Positions 9,212-17,096 of a stretch of 64,000 bases of DNA are shown here, in pieces. Within the stretch, counting starts at the first letter, position 1, and every line of letters begins with the position of its first letter. The DNA comes from Fodinibacter sp038258215 (lineage in GTDB: Bacteria; Actinomycetota; Actinomycetes; Actinomycetales; Dermatophilaceae): the NCBI GenBank assembly GCA_038258215.1, contig JBBSQC010000011.1, positions 31,115 to 95,114 of the forward strand. The letters are read 5' to 3'. The translations under genes were made by a program, and so were the position numbers. Under the pieces are notes generated by a model. That model was not told the origin of the DNA. It worked only from the letters and a program-made list of their open reading frames with translations, and did no database searches.

Positions 9212-9288
9212 CCCGACTTATTGCGCCTCAGCCACGCTCGAGGGGCCGAAACGGCCCTGCGCACGTGGGTGAGGCGCAATAAGTCGGG
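9212..9288. repeat. Long intergenic palindrome B
   Basis: The arm CCCGACTTATTGCGCCTCA (9212-9230) is perfectly mirrored at 9270-9288. An imperfect middle part (around CCACG and CACGTGGG) and an inner stem GGGCCG-AAA-CGGCCC make one 77-base hairpin. It fills the space between convergent purM and the cysteine hydrolase gene, and overlaps neither reading frame beyond its edge. The lack of a T-tract and the great arm length are unusual for a plain terminator. Confidence 0.92.
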
Positions 9289-9289
9289 A

Positions 9290-9838
9290 TCAGGTGATGG
9301 CGACCTGGGGGCCGAACAGGGCCATCGCGGCGAGGGCCTGCGCGTGGTTCTCGGGCGTGGACCCGGCGCACGCGTCGGCCACGACCCGCACCGTGGCCCC
9401 GGCGTCGGCGGCGGGGAGCGCGGTCGAGATGACGCAGCAGTCGGTGGCGACCCCCGCAAGGGTCAGATGTGCGTCGTCCCCGACGAGGTCGCGCAGGGCC
9501 GGCCACTTCCCGAAGGTCCCGGCGGTCACGACGTGCTCGGCGACCCCGGCGAGCGCCGGCACCACGGCATACAGCGGGTCGCTGTCGGGGACCAGCGCGA
9601 ACGGCCAGTCCTCGTAGTACGGGCGCCACGAGCCGCCGAGCCCCGGGTCGGCCACGAAGCGGGTGAGGATCGTGCGGGCGGGGCCGTATGCCGTCGCGAG
9701 CTCCCTGATCCGAGGCACCGTGGCGGCCCACATCGGGGAGCCCCACGGGGAGGTGGCCGGGTCGGCGAAGACAGCCTGGGCGTCGATGACCACCAGCCAG
9801 CCGTCGTCGACCGCGGTCGCCGGGCCGGCAGGCGTCAC
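9290..9838 (-). CDS. Isochorismatase/nicotinamidase-family cysteine hydrolase
   Basis: The 182-residue protein matches the isochorismatase-like amidase fold. The catalytic aspartate is in VVIDAQ, the lysine in FGKWPAL, and the nucleophilic cysteine in GVATDCCVIST. Members cleave nicotinamide, ureidoacrylate, biuret, N-carbamoylsarcosine or isochorismate. The GTG start at 9838 overlaps the stop of an upstream nucleobase-type permease by 4 bases, so the two are coupled and the hydrolase probably acts on the permease's substrate or a breakdown product of it. Nicotinamide or a ureido compound is a fair guess but is not proven by motif. Confidence 0.85.
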   Translation of the reverse strand: MTPAGPATAVDDGWLVVIDAQAVFADPATSPWGSPMWAATVPRIRELATAYGPARTILTRFVADPGLGGSWRPYYEDWPFALVPDSDPLYAVVPALAGVAEHVVTAGTFGKWPALRDLVGDDAHLTLAGVATDCCVISTALPAADAGATVRVVADACAGSTPENHAQALAAMALFGPQVAIT

Positions 9839-11370
9839 GCCACGCTCTCCCGGTCGGCCGCCGAGGCCGGGTGCGCGGGAAGGTCCTGCTCCTGACGGCG
9901 CACCGTGCCCCGACGCGCGAGGTAGGTCACGCCGAACCCGATGACGAGGGCGAGGAGCACCCCGATGTTGGAGTAGGCCCAGTTGCCGTCCCAGTAGGGC
10001 GCGCCCTCGCCCTCGGTGACGTAGGTGCCGAGCCCGAGGGGCTCGAGGAGGTAGCCCTGCCAGTTGTTCCACGCGGCATCGGCCGCGAAGTTGTTGACGA
10101 CCAGGCCCCAGCCGACCACCGAAGCCGCGACCATCGTGCTGATCGACACCCAGTCGAACGCGCCGTAGCGCCCGCGGGCGTCGAAGAGGGCGTCCTCGTC
10201 GTAGTCGCGGCGGCGCAGCGCGATGTCGGCGATCATGATCCCCGCCCAGGCGGCCAGCGGCACACCGAGGGTGATGAGGAAGCTCTGGAACGGCCCGAGG
10301 AAGTCGGCGGCGACGAAGACGACGAAGAAGGTGCCGAGGGTGAGGATCACGCCGTCGACGAGCGCGGCGGCCGGCCGGGGGATGGGCACCCCGAGCGAGA
10401 TCAGGGTGAGCCCGGAGGAGTAGATGCCCAGGACGGCGCCCGAGATGAGGGAGAGGATGACCGCGACGAGGAACGGCACGAGGAACCAGGTCGGCAGGAT
10501 CGTCGCGAGGGTGCCGATCGGGTCGTTCGGGATGCCGGCCAGGACCTCGGGGTCCGACGCCGACAACATCAGCCCGAAGATCACGAGGAGCACCGGGGCG
10601 ACCGCCCCGCCCACGGTGTTCCACAGGACGATGGCCCCGCCGGACGCCTCTCGGCTCTGGTAGCGCGACCAGTCGGCGGCGATGTTGATCCAGCCGAGGC
10701 CGAAACCGGTCATCAGCATGACGAAGGCCCCGATGACCGCCTGCGGCGAGCCCGACGGGAGGGCCGCCACGGCTGACCACTCGATCTCGCGCGAGGCGAC
10801 GATGATGAAGATGATGGTGACCGCACCGGTGGCCCAGGTCAGCACCGACTGCAGCCGCATGATGATGTGGTAGCCGGCCACCGAGGCGAGCACGATAATG
10901 GCGGCGACGACGAGGGCGGCGACGACCTTGGTGGTCGCGCCTCCACCCCAGCCCAGCTGCTCGAAGACCGTCGAGGTCGCGAGGACGGCGAGGATGGCCA
11001 GGGAGGTCTCCCACCCGATCGAGGTGAGCCAGGAGATGACTCCCGGCACCTTCTGGCCCTCCACGCCGAAGGCCGCCCGCGAGAGCACCATGGTGGGCGC
11101 TGACCCGCGCTTGCCGGCGATCGCGATGATCCCGCAGAGCAGGAACGAGGCGGTGATGCCCAGCACGGCGACGAGCACGCCCTGCCAGAAGGAGATCCCG
11201 AAGCCGAGCACGAACGCGGCATACGAGATCCCGAAGACCGACACGTTGGCCGCGAACCACGGCCAGAACAGGTCACGGGGCGATGCGGTGCGCTCCGACT
11301 CCTCGATGACCTCGATGCCGGTGGTCTCCACGCCCAGACGCCTGGTCTCGGCCACGGTGGTCTCGCTCAT
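9835..11370 (-). CDS. NCS1-family purine/cytosine/allantoin-type permease
   Basis: This 511-residue integral membrane protein has about twelve hydrophobic helices and a 35-residue acidic N-terminal tail. The NCS1 pattern is clear in the SFWQGVLVAVLG region, the GSAPTMVLSRAAFG stretch and the FGLGWINIAADWSRY helix near the middle. The family imports purines, cytosine, uracil, allantoin or hydantoins with H+ or Na+. It is the first gene of a two-gene unit with the cysteine hydrolase. The substrate is not readable; the coupled amidase favours a nitrogen-rich compound that is hydrolysed after uptake. Confidence 0.88.
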   Translation of the reverse strand: MSETTVAETRRLGVETTGIEVIEESERTASPRDLFWPWFAANVSVFGISYAAFVLGFGISFWQGVLVAVLGITASFLLCGIIAIAGKRGSAPTMVLSRAAFGVEGQKVPGVISWLTSIGWETSLAILAVLATSTVFEQLGWGGGATTKVVAALVVAAIIVLASVAGYHIIMRLQSVLTWATGAVTIIFIIVASREIEWSAVAALPSGSPQAVIGAFVMLMTGFGLGWINIAADWSRYQSREASGGAIVLWNTVGGAVAPVLLVIFGLMLSASDPEVLAGIPNDPIGTLATILPTWFLVPFLVAVILSLISGAVLGIYSSGLTLISLGVPIPRPAAALVDGVILTLGTFFVVFVAADFLGPFQSFLITLGVPLAAWAGIMIADIALRRRDYDEDALFDARGRYGAFDWVSISTMVAASVVGWGLVVNNFAADAAWNNWQGYLLEPLGLGTYVTEGEGAPYWDGNWAYSNIGVLLALVIGFGVTYLARRGTVRRQEQDLPAHPASAADRESVA

Positions 11371-11470
11371 CCGCAGAGCATGTCAGAACCAGACCGGCCG
11401 GTGGCAGGCCCGGTCCGGGTGAGAACGGCCACGGGTCAGCTCGGCGGGGACACCAAGACCACGACCCGGC

Positions 11471-11665
11471 TCACCGAGGGCCCGAGGACCAGCGACCGTA
11501 GTCGTCCTCGTCGTCGCTCTCACGCTCTTCCGGCCTGGCGCGGGGGCCGGGCTCGGAGGATCCGTGCAGTTCTCGCTCAAGCGCTGACAGGTCGGTGTCC
11601 GGGCTGTAGTACTTCAGCTCGCGAGCGACCTTCGTCTGCTTGGCTTTGGCTCGGCCGCGCCCCAT
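11471..11665 (-). CDS. DUF3073 small protein
   Basis: The 64-residue protein starts MGRGRAKAKQTKVARELKY, the hallmark of the DUF3073 family, which is nearly confined to Actinobacteria. It has a strongly basic N-terminal third and an acidic C-terminal third rich in Asp and Glu. The function is unknown; the basic motif suggests nucleic-acid or ribosome contact, which is inference. The leader upstream holds a stable hairpin at 11705-11738. Confidence 0.9.
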   Translation of the reverse strand: MGRGRAKAKQTKVARELKYYSPDTDLSALERELHGSSEPGPRARPEERESDDEDDYGRWSSGPR

Positions 11666-11704
11666 GGCGTGACCCCCTCATGCGTCTGCCGGGCTGGCAT
11701 CGCT

Positions 11705-11738
11705 CGTGGGACGGCCCCACCGAAGGGGTCATCCCACG
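11705..11738 (-). promoter_or_regulatory. Hairpin in the DUF3073 5' leader
   Basis: On the minus strand CGTGGGA and TCCCACG close a stem that contains a second stem, CCCC/GGGG, around a TTCGGT loop. It ends 40 bases before the DUF3073 start, a position suited to translational or transcriptional control. The rest of 11739-11854 shows no gene. Confidence 0.6.
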
Positions 11739-11854
11739 TCGCGGAGCGGTCCCGGGAATGGTGTCTGTCGTGACGCTTACGGTACATGAGTCGAGCCCGC
11801 ACCGGTGACGTCGGTCTGCACAACGTCGAAGGCCGTCGAGGTGTTCCGCGGTGT

Positions 11855-11875
11855 CCGGGGCGGCGACGCCCCCGG
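11855..11875 (-). terminator. Hairpin after the amino acid dehydrogenase gene
   Basis: CCGGGGCG and CGCCCCCGG pair around a GCGA loop, directly beyond the stop of the minus-strand dehydrogenase. The GC-rich stem without a U-tract is common for actinobacterial terminators. Confidence 0.6.
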
Positions 11876-11880
11876 CCGGA

Positions 11881-12963
11881 TCAGGAGCGCGGCGGGAGCC
11901 AGGGTTTCTGGCCCCCAGCGGCGATCCGCTGTTCGGCCAGCCGGTCGGCGGCCACGGCCGGGCTCACCCCGTGTGCGGCAGCGACCTCGAGCACCTCCAG
12001 GGTCGCACCGAAGATCTTCTCGGTGCGGGCGCGAGCGCGATCCAGGTCGAAACCGTGAAGCTCGTCGCTCACCTGGATGACTCCGCCGGCGTTGACGAGG
12101 AAGTCGGGCGCGTAGATGATCCCTCGCTGCTCCAGGCGGTCGGCCGTGCCGCCGTGCCCCTCGGTGACGAGCTGGTTGTTGGCGCCACCGCACACGACCC
12201 GGGCTCGCAGCGCCGCCACCGTGTCGTCGTCGAGGGCTCCGCCGAGGGCGTTGGGGCTGAACACGTCGAGCTCCTCACGGACGAGGTCGACGACGTCGCG
12301 CACCGCCCGCACGCGGTCCTGGCCCTCCACCACGCGGCGCACGGCATCCTCGTCCACGTCGGTCACGATGACCTCGGCACCGTCGGCGACGAGGTGCTCG
12401 ACGAGCCGGCGACCGACCTTCCCGACACCGGCGACCCCGACCCGGCGGCCACGGAGCGTCGGCTCGCCCCAGACGTGCTGAGCCGTCGCCCGCATCCCCT
12501 GGAACAGGCCGTATGCCGTGAGCAGCGAGGAGTCGCCCGCCCCACCCAGCTCGGGTGAGCGGCCCGTCGCCCAGCGGGTCTGCTCACTGACGATGTCCAT
12601 GTCGGCGACGTTGGTGCCGACGTCGCTCGCGGTGACGTAGCGCCCACCGAGAGACTCCACGAACCGGCCGTAGGCCCGGAGCAGCTCCGGCGTCTTGTCG
12701 GTGCGCGGGTCCCCGATGATCACCGCCTTGCCGCCCCCGTGGTCCAGCCCCGCCAGCGCGTTCTTGCTCGACATGGCCCGGGAGAGGCGCAGCACGTCGG
12801 CCAGCGCGAGGTCCGTGCTCGGATAGGGGTGGAACCGGGTGCCGCCGAGGCCCGGACCGAGGGCCGTGTCGTGCAACGCGATGATCGCGCGCAGCCCGGT
12901 GTCGGGATCGGAGCAGAAGGCGACCTGCTCGTGTCCACTGAGGTCGACGAGGTCGGTGGCCAT
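11881..12963 (-). CDS. vdh: Leu/Val/Phe-type amino acid dehydrogenase (probable valine dehydrogenase)
   Basis: The 360-residue enzyme matches the branched-chain branch of the Glu/Leu/Phe/Val dehydrogenases, which oxidatively deaminate L-valine or L-leucine with NAD+. The catalytic lysine is in DHGGGKAVI. The NAD domain begins with GVAGVGKVGRRL, and PNALGG plus GGANNQL are the usual substrate-side motifs. Length and motifs resemble streptomycete valine dehydrogenase. The ATG at 12963 gives the family N-terminus. It is divergent from fgd with 69 bases between starts. Valine against leucine preference cannot be told from sequence. Confidence 0.88.
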   Translation of the reverse strand: MATDLVDLSGHEQVAFCSDPDTGLRAIIALHDTALGPGLGGTRFHPYPSTDLALADVLRLSRAMSSKNALAGLDHGGGKAVIIGDPRTDKTPELLRAYGRFVESLGGRYVTASDVGTNVADMDIVSEQTRWATGRSPELGGAGDSSLLTAYGLFQGMRATAQHVWGEPTLRGRRVGVAGVGKVGRRLVEHLVADGAEVIVTDVDEDAVRRVVEGQDRVRAVRDVVDLVREELDVFSPNALGGALDDDTVAALRARVVCGGANNQLVTEGHGGTADRLEQRGIIYAPDFLVNAGGVIQVSDELHGFDLDRARARTEKIFGATLEVLEVAAAHGVSPAVAADRLAEQRIAAGGQKPWLPPRS

Positions 12964-13032
12964 GTCGTCCACGCTAGCCCTCCGGATGTGAGACTGGGCT
13001 GGTCCACCCCACGAGCGTCGAGGAGCGAGTCC

Positions 13033-14055
13033 GTGCTGAGAGTCGGGTACAAGGCATCGGCGGAGCAGTTCGCCCCGGGTGAGCTCGCGGCGTTCGCCGT
13101 CCGGGCCGAGGAGCTGGGGCTGGACTCGGTGACCATCTCGGACCACTTCCAGCCCTGGCGACTGGAGGGCGGGCACGCACCGAACTCCTTGGCGTGGATG
13201 GCCTGGGTGGCGGCGCGCACCGAGCGGGTGCTGCTCGGCACCTCGGTGATGACCCCGACCTTCCGCTACAACCCCGCGGTCATCGCGCAGACCTTCGCCA
13301 CCCTCGCCTGCCTCGCGCCCGGGCGGATCATGCTCGGGGTGGGCACGGGTGAGGCCCTCAACGAGGTGGCCGTGGGCTCGGTGCCCGATGGGGAGTGGCC
13401 CGAGTTCAAGGAGCGCTTCGGCCGGTTGCGGGAGTCGGTGCGGCTGATGCGCGAGCTGTGGACGCAGGACCGCGTGACCTTCGAGGGGGAGTGGTACAGC
13501 ACGCAGGATGCCGCGATCTACGACCGTCCGGACACCCCGGTGCCCGTGTACGTCGCCGCCGGTGGCCCGATGGTGGCGCGGTATGCCGGGCGCGTGGCCG
13601 ACGGGTTCATCTGCACCTCGGGGAAGGGCCGCGAGCTCTACGCCGACAAGCTCGTGCCGGCCGTCGACGAGGGGCTCGACAAGGCCGAGCGCGCCCACGA
13701 CTCGATCGACCGGATGATCGAGGTCAAGGTCTCGTGGGACCCCGACCCCGAGCGGGCGCTGGAGAACACCCGCTTCTGGGCTCCCCTCTCGCTCACCCCG
13801 GAGCAGAAGCACTCGATCCACAGCCCGTCGGAGATGGAGAAGGCCGCCGACGAGCTGCCGATCGACCAGGTCGCCAAGCGCTGGGTCGTCGCCTCGGAGC
13901 CCCAGGAGGTGGTCGAGGCGCTGCGCGTCTACACCGACCTCGGCTTCGACCACCTCGTCGTGCACGGGCCGGGCCACGACCAGGAGCGCTTCCTCACCAC
14001 CTTCACCGAGCAGGTGCTGCCGGGCCTCCGCGAGCTGGAGCCCGCCCCGCGGTGA
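13033..14055 (+). CDS. fgd: F420-dependent glucose-6-phosphate dehydrogenase
   Basis: Fgd oxidises glucose-6-phosphate to 6-phosphogluconolactone and reduces coenzyme F420. The 340-residue sequence follows mycobacterial Fgd1 closely as I recall it: VGYKASAEQF at the start, SDHFQPW with the catalytic histidine near residue 37, TPTFRYNPAVIAQ, GVGTGEALNE and the C-terminal HAPGHDQ-like HGPGHDQ. The GTG at 13033 follows GGAGCGAG. The gene overlaps the folP2-like gene by GTGA. Its presence means the cell makes F420 and runs F420H2-dependent reductases. Confidence 0.95.
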   Translation: MLRVGYKASAEQFAPGELAAFAVRAEELGLDSVTISDHFQPWRLEGGHAPNSLAWMAWVAARTERVLLGTSVMTPTFRYNPAVIAQTFATLACLAPGRIMLGVGTGEALNEVAVGSVPDGEWPEFKERFGRLRESVRLMRELWTQDRVTFEGEWYSTQDAAIYDRPDTPVPVYVAAGGPMVARYAGRVADGFICTSGKGRELYADKLVPAVDEGLDKAERAHDSIDRMIEVKVSWDPDPERALENTRFWAPLSLTPEQKHSIHSPSEMEKAADELPIDQVAKRWVVASEPQEVVEALRVYTDLGFDHLVVHGPGHDQERFLTTFTEQVLPGLRELEPAPR

Positions 14056-14963
14056 GTGCCCGGGTGCCGGCAGCCGCCGCGGCGCTGCGGCTTCGCGGGC
14101 AGGTGTTCGACGCCTCCCGCCCTGCGGTCATGGCCATCGTCAACCGCACGCCCGACTCGTTCTGGTCGGGCAACCGCCACGGCGACCTCGACTCCGCCGT
14201 CGCGGCCCTGCGGCAGGCGGTGGACCTCGGGGCCGACATCCTCGACGTCGGCGGGGTGCGCGCCGGCCAGGAGGGGGAGGTCGTCTCGGCGGCGCAGGAG
14301 GTCGAGCGGGTCGTGCCCTTCCTCGTCCTGGCGCGAGAGGCCCATCCCGACCTCGTCCTCAGCCTCGACACCTGGCGGCCCGAGGTGGCCCGCACCGCAG
14401 CGGCCGAGGCGGGCATCGACCTCGTCAACGACACCTGGGCGGGGCACGAGCCCGACCTGGTGCACGTGGCTGCCGAGGTCGGTGCCGGCTACGTCATCTC
14501 GCACACCGGTGGCCTGCCGCCGCGCACCGACCCGGTCGGGGTGACCTACCCGCCCGAGCCGAACGGTGTGGTCGAGGACGTGCTGCGGACCCTGCGAGAG
14601 GGTGCCGAGCGCGCGGTGGCGGCCGGCATCCCCACCGACCGGGTGCTCGTCGACCCGACGCTGGACTTCGGCAAGACCACCGCGCACTCGCTCACGGCGC
14701 TGCGCCACACGGAGGCGATCGTCGCGTTGGGCTTCCCTGTGCTGCAGGCGCTCTCGCGCAAGGACTTCATCGGGGAGACGCTCGACCTCGACGCGGACGA
14801 CCGCCTCGAGGGCACCCTCGCCGCCACTGCCGTCGCGGCCTGGCTCGGCGCCACCGTCTTCCGCGCCCACGACGTCCGCGCGACCCGGCGGGTCGTCGAC
14901 ATGGTGGCCACCATCCGCGGCGACCGCGCGCCGCTGCTCGCGACCCGAGGGGTCGCCACGTGA
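14052..14963 (+). CDS. folP2: FolP2-type dihydropteroate synthase homologue
   Basis: The 303-residue TIM-barrel protein has the DHPS marks MAIVNRTPDSF, DVGGVRAG, NDTWAG, HTGGLPPRT, SRKDFIGE and RAHDVRATR. These agree better with the second mycobacterial homologue, FolP2, than with canonical FolP, which has NVTPDSFSDGG and a different pABA loop. FolP2 of mycobacteria is thought to lack dihydropteroate synthase activity and lies beside glucosyl-phosphoglycerate genes; here it lies between fgd and a CoA-transferase gene. It overlaps both neighbours by GTGA. Other folate genes are not nearby, so its true reaction is open. Confidence 0.85.
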   Translation: MSARVPAAAAALRLRGQVFDASRPAVMAIVNRTPDSFWSGNRHGDLDSAVAALRQAVDLGADILDVGGVRAGQEGEVVSAAQEVERVVPFLVLAREAHPDLVLSLDTWRPEVARTAAAEAGIDLVNDTWAGHEPDLVHVAAEVGAGYVISHTGGLPPRTDPVGVTYPPEPNGVVEDVLRTLREGAERAVAAGIPTDRVLVDPTLDFGKTTAHSLTALRHTEAIVALGFPVLQALSRKDFIGETLDLDADDRLEGTLAATAVAAWLGATVFRAHDVRATRRVVDMVATIRGDRAPLLATRGVAT

Positions 14964-16090
14964 ATGGTGCGCTCGAAGGCATCCGGGTGGTCGAGCTGGG
15001 CGGCATCGGGCCGGTGCCGTATGCCGCGCTCGTCCTGGCCGAGCTGGGGGCCGACGTGGTGCGGGTCGACCGGGCAGGCGAGCCCAACCCCCTGGCGGCA
15101 TCGGGCGGGCTGCGTCGCTCCCGGCCCGGCATCATCGCCGACCTCAAGCACCCCCAGGGGCTCGCCACGGTGCTGCGGCTCGTCGACGACGCCGACGTGC
15201 TCCTGGAGGGATGGCGCCCCGGGGTCGCCGAGCGGCTCGGCCTCGGGCCGGAGGACTGCATGGCCCGCAACCCGCGCCTCGTCCACGCCCGGATGACGGG
15301 GTGGGGCCAGGACGGCCCGTTGGCCACCACGGCCGGGCACGACATCACGTATGCCGCGTTGTCGGGCTCGCTGCACGCGTTCGGCCCCGCCGAGCGGCCG
15401 ATCGCCCCACCCCCGGTGCTGGGGGACTTCGGCGGCGGCTCGATGTACCTCCTCGTCGGGATCCTCTCGGCCCTCCTCGCGCGCCAGCGCACCGGCCGGG
15501 GCCAGGTCGTCGACGCAGCGATGGTCGACGGGGCAGCGTCGCTGCTCACCGTGGTCCACGGGCTGCTCGGCGCCGGCGCGTGGCTCGACGAGCGGGCCGC
15601 GAACCTCCTCGACGGCGGTGCGCCGTTCTACGACGTGTACGCCTGTGCCGACGGGAAGTTCGTCGCCGTCGGTGCGCTGGAGCCGCCGTTCTTCGCCGCG
15701 CTGCTCGCGGGCCTCGGGGTCGAGGTCGAGGGGGAGCAGCACGACCGGGGCACCTGGCCGGCCCAGCGGGCCGCCTTCACCGAGGCCTTCGCGTCCCGCA
15801 CGCGCGACGACTGGGCGACGATCTTCGAGGGCACCGACGCGTGCGTGGCCCCGGTGCTGTCGCTCACCGAGGCACCGGAGCATCCTCACCTGCGGGCCCG
15901 GGGAACGTTCGCCGTGGTCGACGGGCATCCCGTGCCGCGCACCGGTCCTCGGCTCTCGGCCACCCCGATGAGCGATCCCGGTCCGGAACGGCCCCCGGGT
16001 GCCGACACCACGGCATACCTCACCTCCCACGGCTTCACCGCCGAGGAGGTGGCGGCGCTGCTGGGGTCCGGTGCCGTCGTCCAGACCTGA
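14960..16090 (+). CDS. CaiB/BaiF-family CoA-transferase, alpha-methylacyl-CoA racemase-like
   Basis: The 376-residue class III CoA-transferase-fold protein resembles alpha-methylacyl-CoA racemase. GHDITYAALSG holds the racemase histidine and LGDFGGGSM the aspartate, and the N-terminus VVELGGIGPVPYAALVLAELGA is typical. The racemase equilibrates 2R- and 2S-methylacyl-CoA before beta-oxidation of branched chains and sterol side chains. Start GTG overlaps the folP2 stop. An enoyl-CoA hydratase gene follows 51 bases downstream, in keeping with branched acyl-CoA degradation. Confidence 0.85.
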   Translation: MNGALEGIRVVELGGIGPVPYAALVLAELGADVVRVDRAGEPNPLAASGGLRRSRPGIIADLKHPQGLATVLRLVDDADVLLEGWRPGVAERLGLGPEDCMARNPRLVHARMTGWGQDGPLATTAGHDITYAALSGSLHAFGPAERPIAPPPVLGDFGGGSMYLLVGILSALLARQRTGRGQVVDAAMVDGAASLLTVVHGLLGAGAWLDERAANLLDGGAPFYDVYACADGKFVAVGALEPPFFAALLAGLGVEVEGEQHDRGTWPAQRAAFTEAFASRTRDDWATIFEGTDACVAPVLSLTEAPEHPHLRARGTFAVVDGHPVPRTGPRLSATPMSDPGPERPPGADTTAYLTSHGFTAEEVAALLGSGAVVQT

Positions 16091-16136
16091 GCGGTGCGGT
16101 GGGGTGCGGTGCGGTTGGGTGCGGTGCGGTTGGATG
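16091..16136 (+). repeat. Short GGTGCGGT tandem repeat
   Basis: The gap between the racemase and hydratase genes is almost wholly GGTGCGGT-type repeats, including two copies of a unit of about 18 bases. No ribosome-binding site stands out apart from the G-rich repeat itself, so repeat length could affect translation of the next gene. Confidence 0.6.
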
Positions 16137-16141
16137 GGCCC

Positions 16142-16906
16142 ATGGACACCGCGAGCACCGTGATCGTCGAGACCGCAGGCCCCGTCGGGCGGGTCACCCT
16201 CAACGCACCGGAGCGGCTCAACGCCGTCGACCCGGCCATGTGCGACGCGGTCTCGCACGCGGTTCGCGCCTTCGACGCCGACCCCGCAGTGCGGGTTATA
16301 GCCCTGACCGGTGCCGGGCGCGGGTTCTGTTCCGGTGCACCGCTCTCCGCGGACGGGGCCGACTCCGGCACGCTGGATGCGGGTGCGAACCTCGTGCGGG
16401 CCCTCATCGCCTCGCGCACGCCGGTCGTCGCCCTCGTCAACGGTGTGGCCGCGGGCATCGGGGTGCCGATGGCGCTGGCCTGCGACTACGTGGTCGCGAG
16501 CGAGGCGGCGTCGTTCGTGCTGGCGTTCGCGCGGATCGGTCTGATGCCCGACGGCGGGTCGACAGCCCTGGTCGCGGCCTCGATCGGGCGAGCCCGGGCG
16601 ATGCGCCTGGCCCTGACCGGCGAGAAGCTGCCCGCCCGCACGGCGCAGGAGTGGGGGATGGTCGCCGAGTGCGTGGCGGCCGAGGACTTCGAGGCTCGGG
16701 GTGGCGAGGTGCTCGCCGCACTGGGCTCGGGCGCCACGGTGGCGCTGGGCTGGACCAAGGCGGCCGTCAACGCCGGGTCCCTCGACGTCGAGGCGGCGCT
16801 GGCGCGGGAGGAAGAGGGCCAGCGGGCGCTCATGCACACCGAGGACTACCGCGAAGGGGTCGCCGCCTTCCTGGCCAAGCGCCCCGCGGGCTTCACCGGC
16901 CGCTGA
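16142..16906 (+). CDS. Enoyl-CoA hydratase/isomerase family protein
   Basis: The 254-residue crotonase-fold protein shows the oxyanion-hole stretch FCSGAPLS and the second hole GVAAGIGVPMALACDY, then ARIGLMPDGGST. In place of the usual second catalytic glutamate there is an aspartate-glycine pair, so it may be an isomerase or another crotonase relative rather than a classic hydratase. It probably works on acyl-CoA esters produced with the racemase next door. The ATG at 16142 was chosen because residues of the longer frame come from the tandem repeat. Confidence 0.85.
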   Translation: MDTASTVIVETAGPVGRVTLNAPERLNAVDPAMCDAVSHAVRAFDADPAVRVIALTGAGRGFCSGAPLSADGADSGTLDAGANLVRALIASRTPVVALVNGVAAGIGVPMALACDYVVASEAASFVLAFARIGLMPDGGSTALVAASIGRARAMRLALTGEKLPARTAQEWGMVAECVAAEDFEARGGEVLAALGSGATVALGWTKAAVNAGSLDVEAALAREEEGQRALMHTEDYREGVAAFLAKRPAGFTGR

Positions 16907-16920
16907 CTCCCCAGCTCTCG

Positions 16921-16947
16921 GCGTCAGGATCGCGTCAAGAGGTGTCA
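16921..16947 (+). promoter_or_regulatory. Candidate KdpE-binding direct repeats
   Basis: Three half-sites G[C/T]GTCA start at 16921, 16932 and 16942, about one helical turn apart, 54 bases before kdpF. OmpR-family regulators such as KdpE typically bind direct repeats of this spacing. No clear -10/-35 pair was picked out next to them. Confidence 0.45.
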
Positions 16948-17000
16948 GCGCGGCATCACGGCCGGTCGGTTCCGCTCGGGCCGGTGGTGTCGTGTGAGGC

Positions 17001-17087
17001 ATGTGGGAAGACGTCATCGCGGCGGCCATCGCCCTGTCCCTCGTGGGGTACCTCCTCTACGCGCTGATCCGCCCGGAACGGTTCTGA
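17001..17087 (+). CDS. kdpF: K+-transporting ATPase subunit F
   Basis: The 28-residue peptide starts MWEDVIAAAIALSLVGYLL and ends RPERF. It is one membrane helix followed by a basic tail, the classic KdpF form, and stabilises the KdpABC complex in the membrane. It lies nine bases before kdpA. Annotation pipelines often miss it because of its size. Confidence 0.9.
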   Translation: MWEDVIAAAIALSLVGYLLYALIRPERF

Positions 17088-17096
17088 GGCGCACCC

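Noticed and set aside
9290..11260. 656-residue fusion of permease-antisense frame and hydrolase
   Set aside because: The upstream part is an arginine-rich shadow of the NCS1 permease; the true hydrolase start overlaps the permease stop by GTGA.
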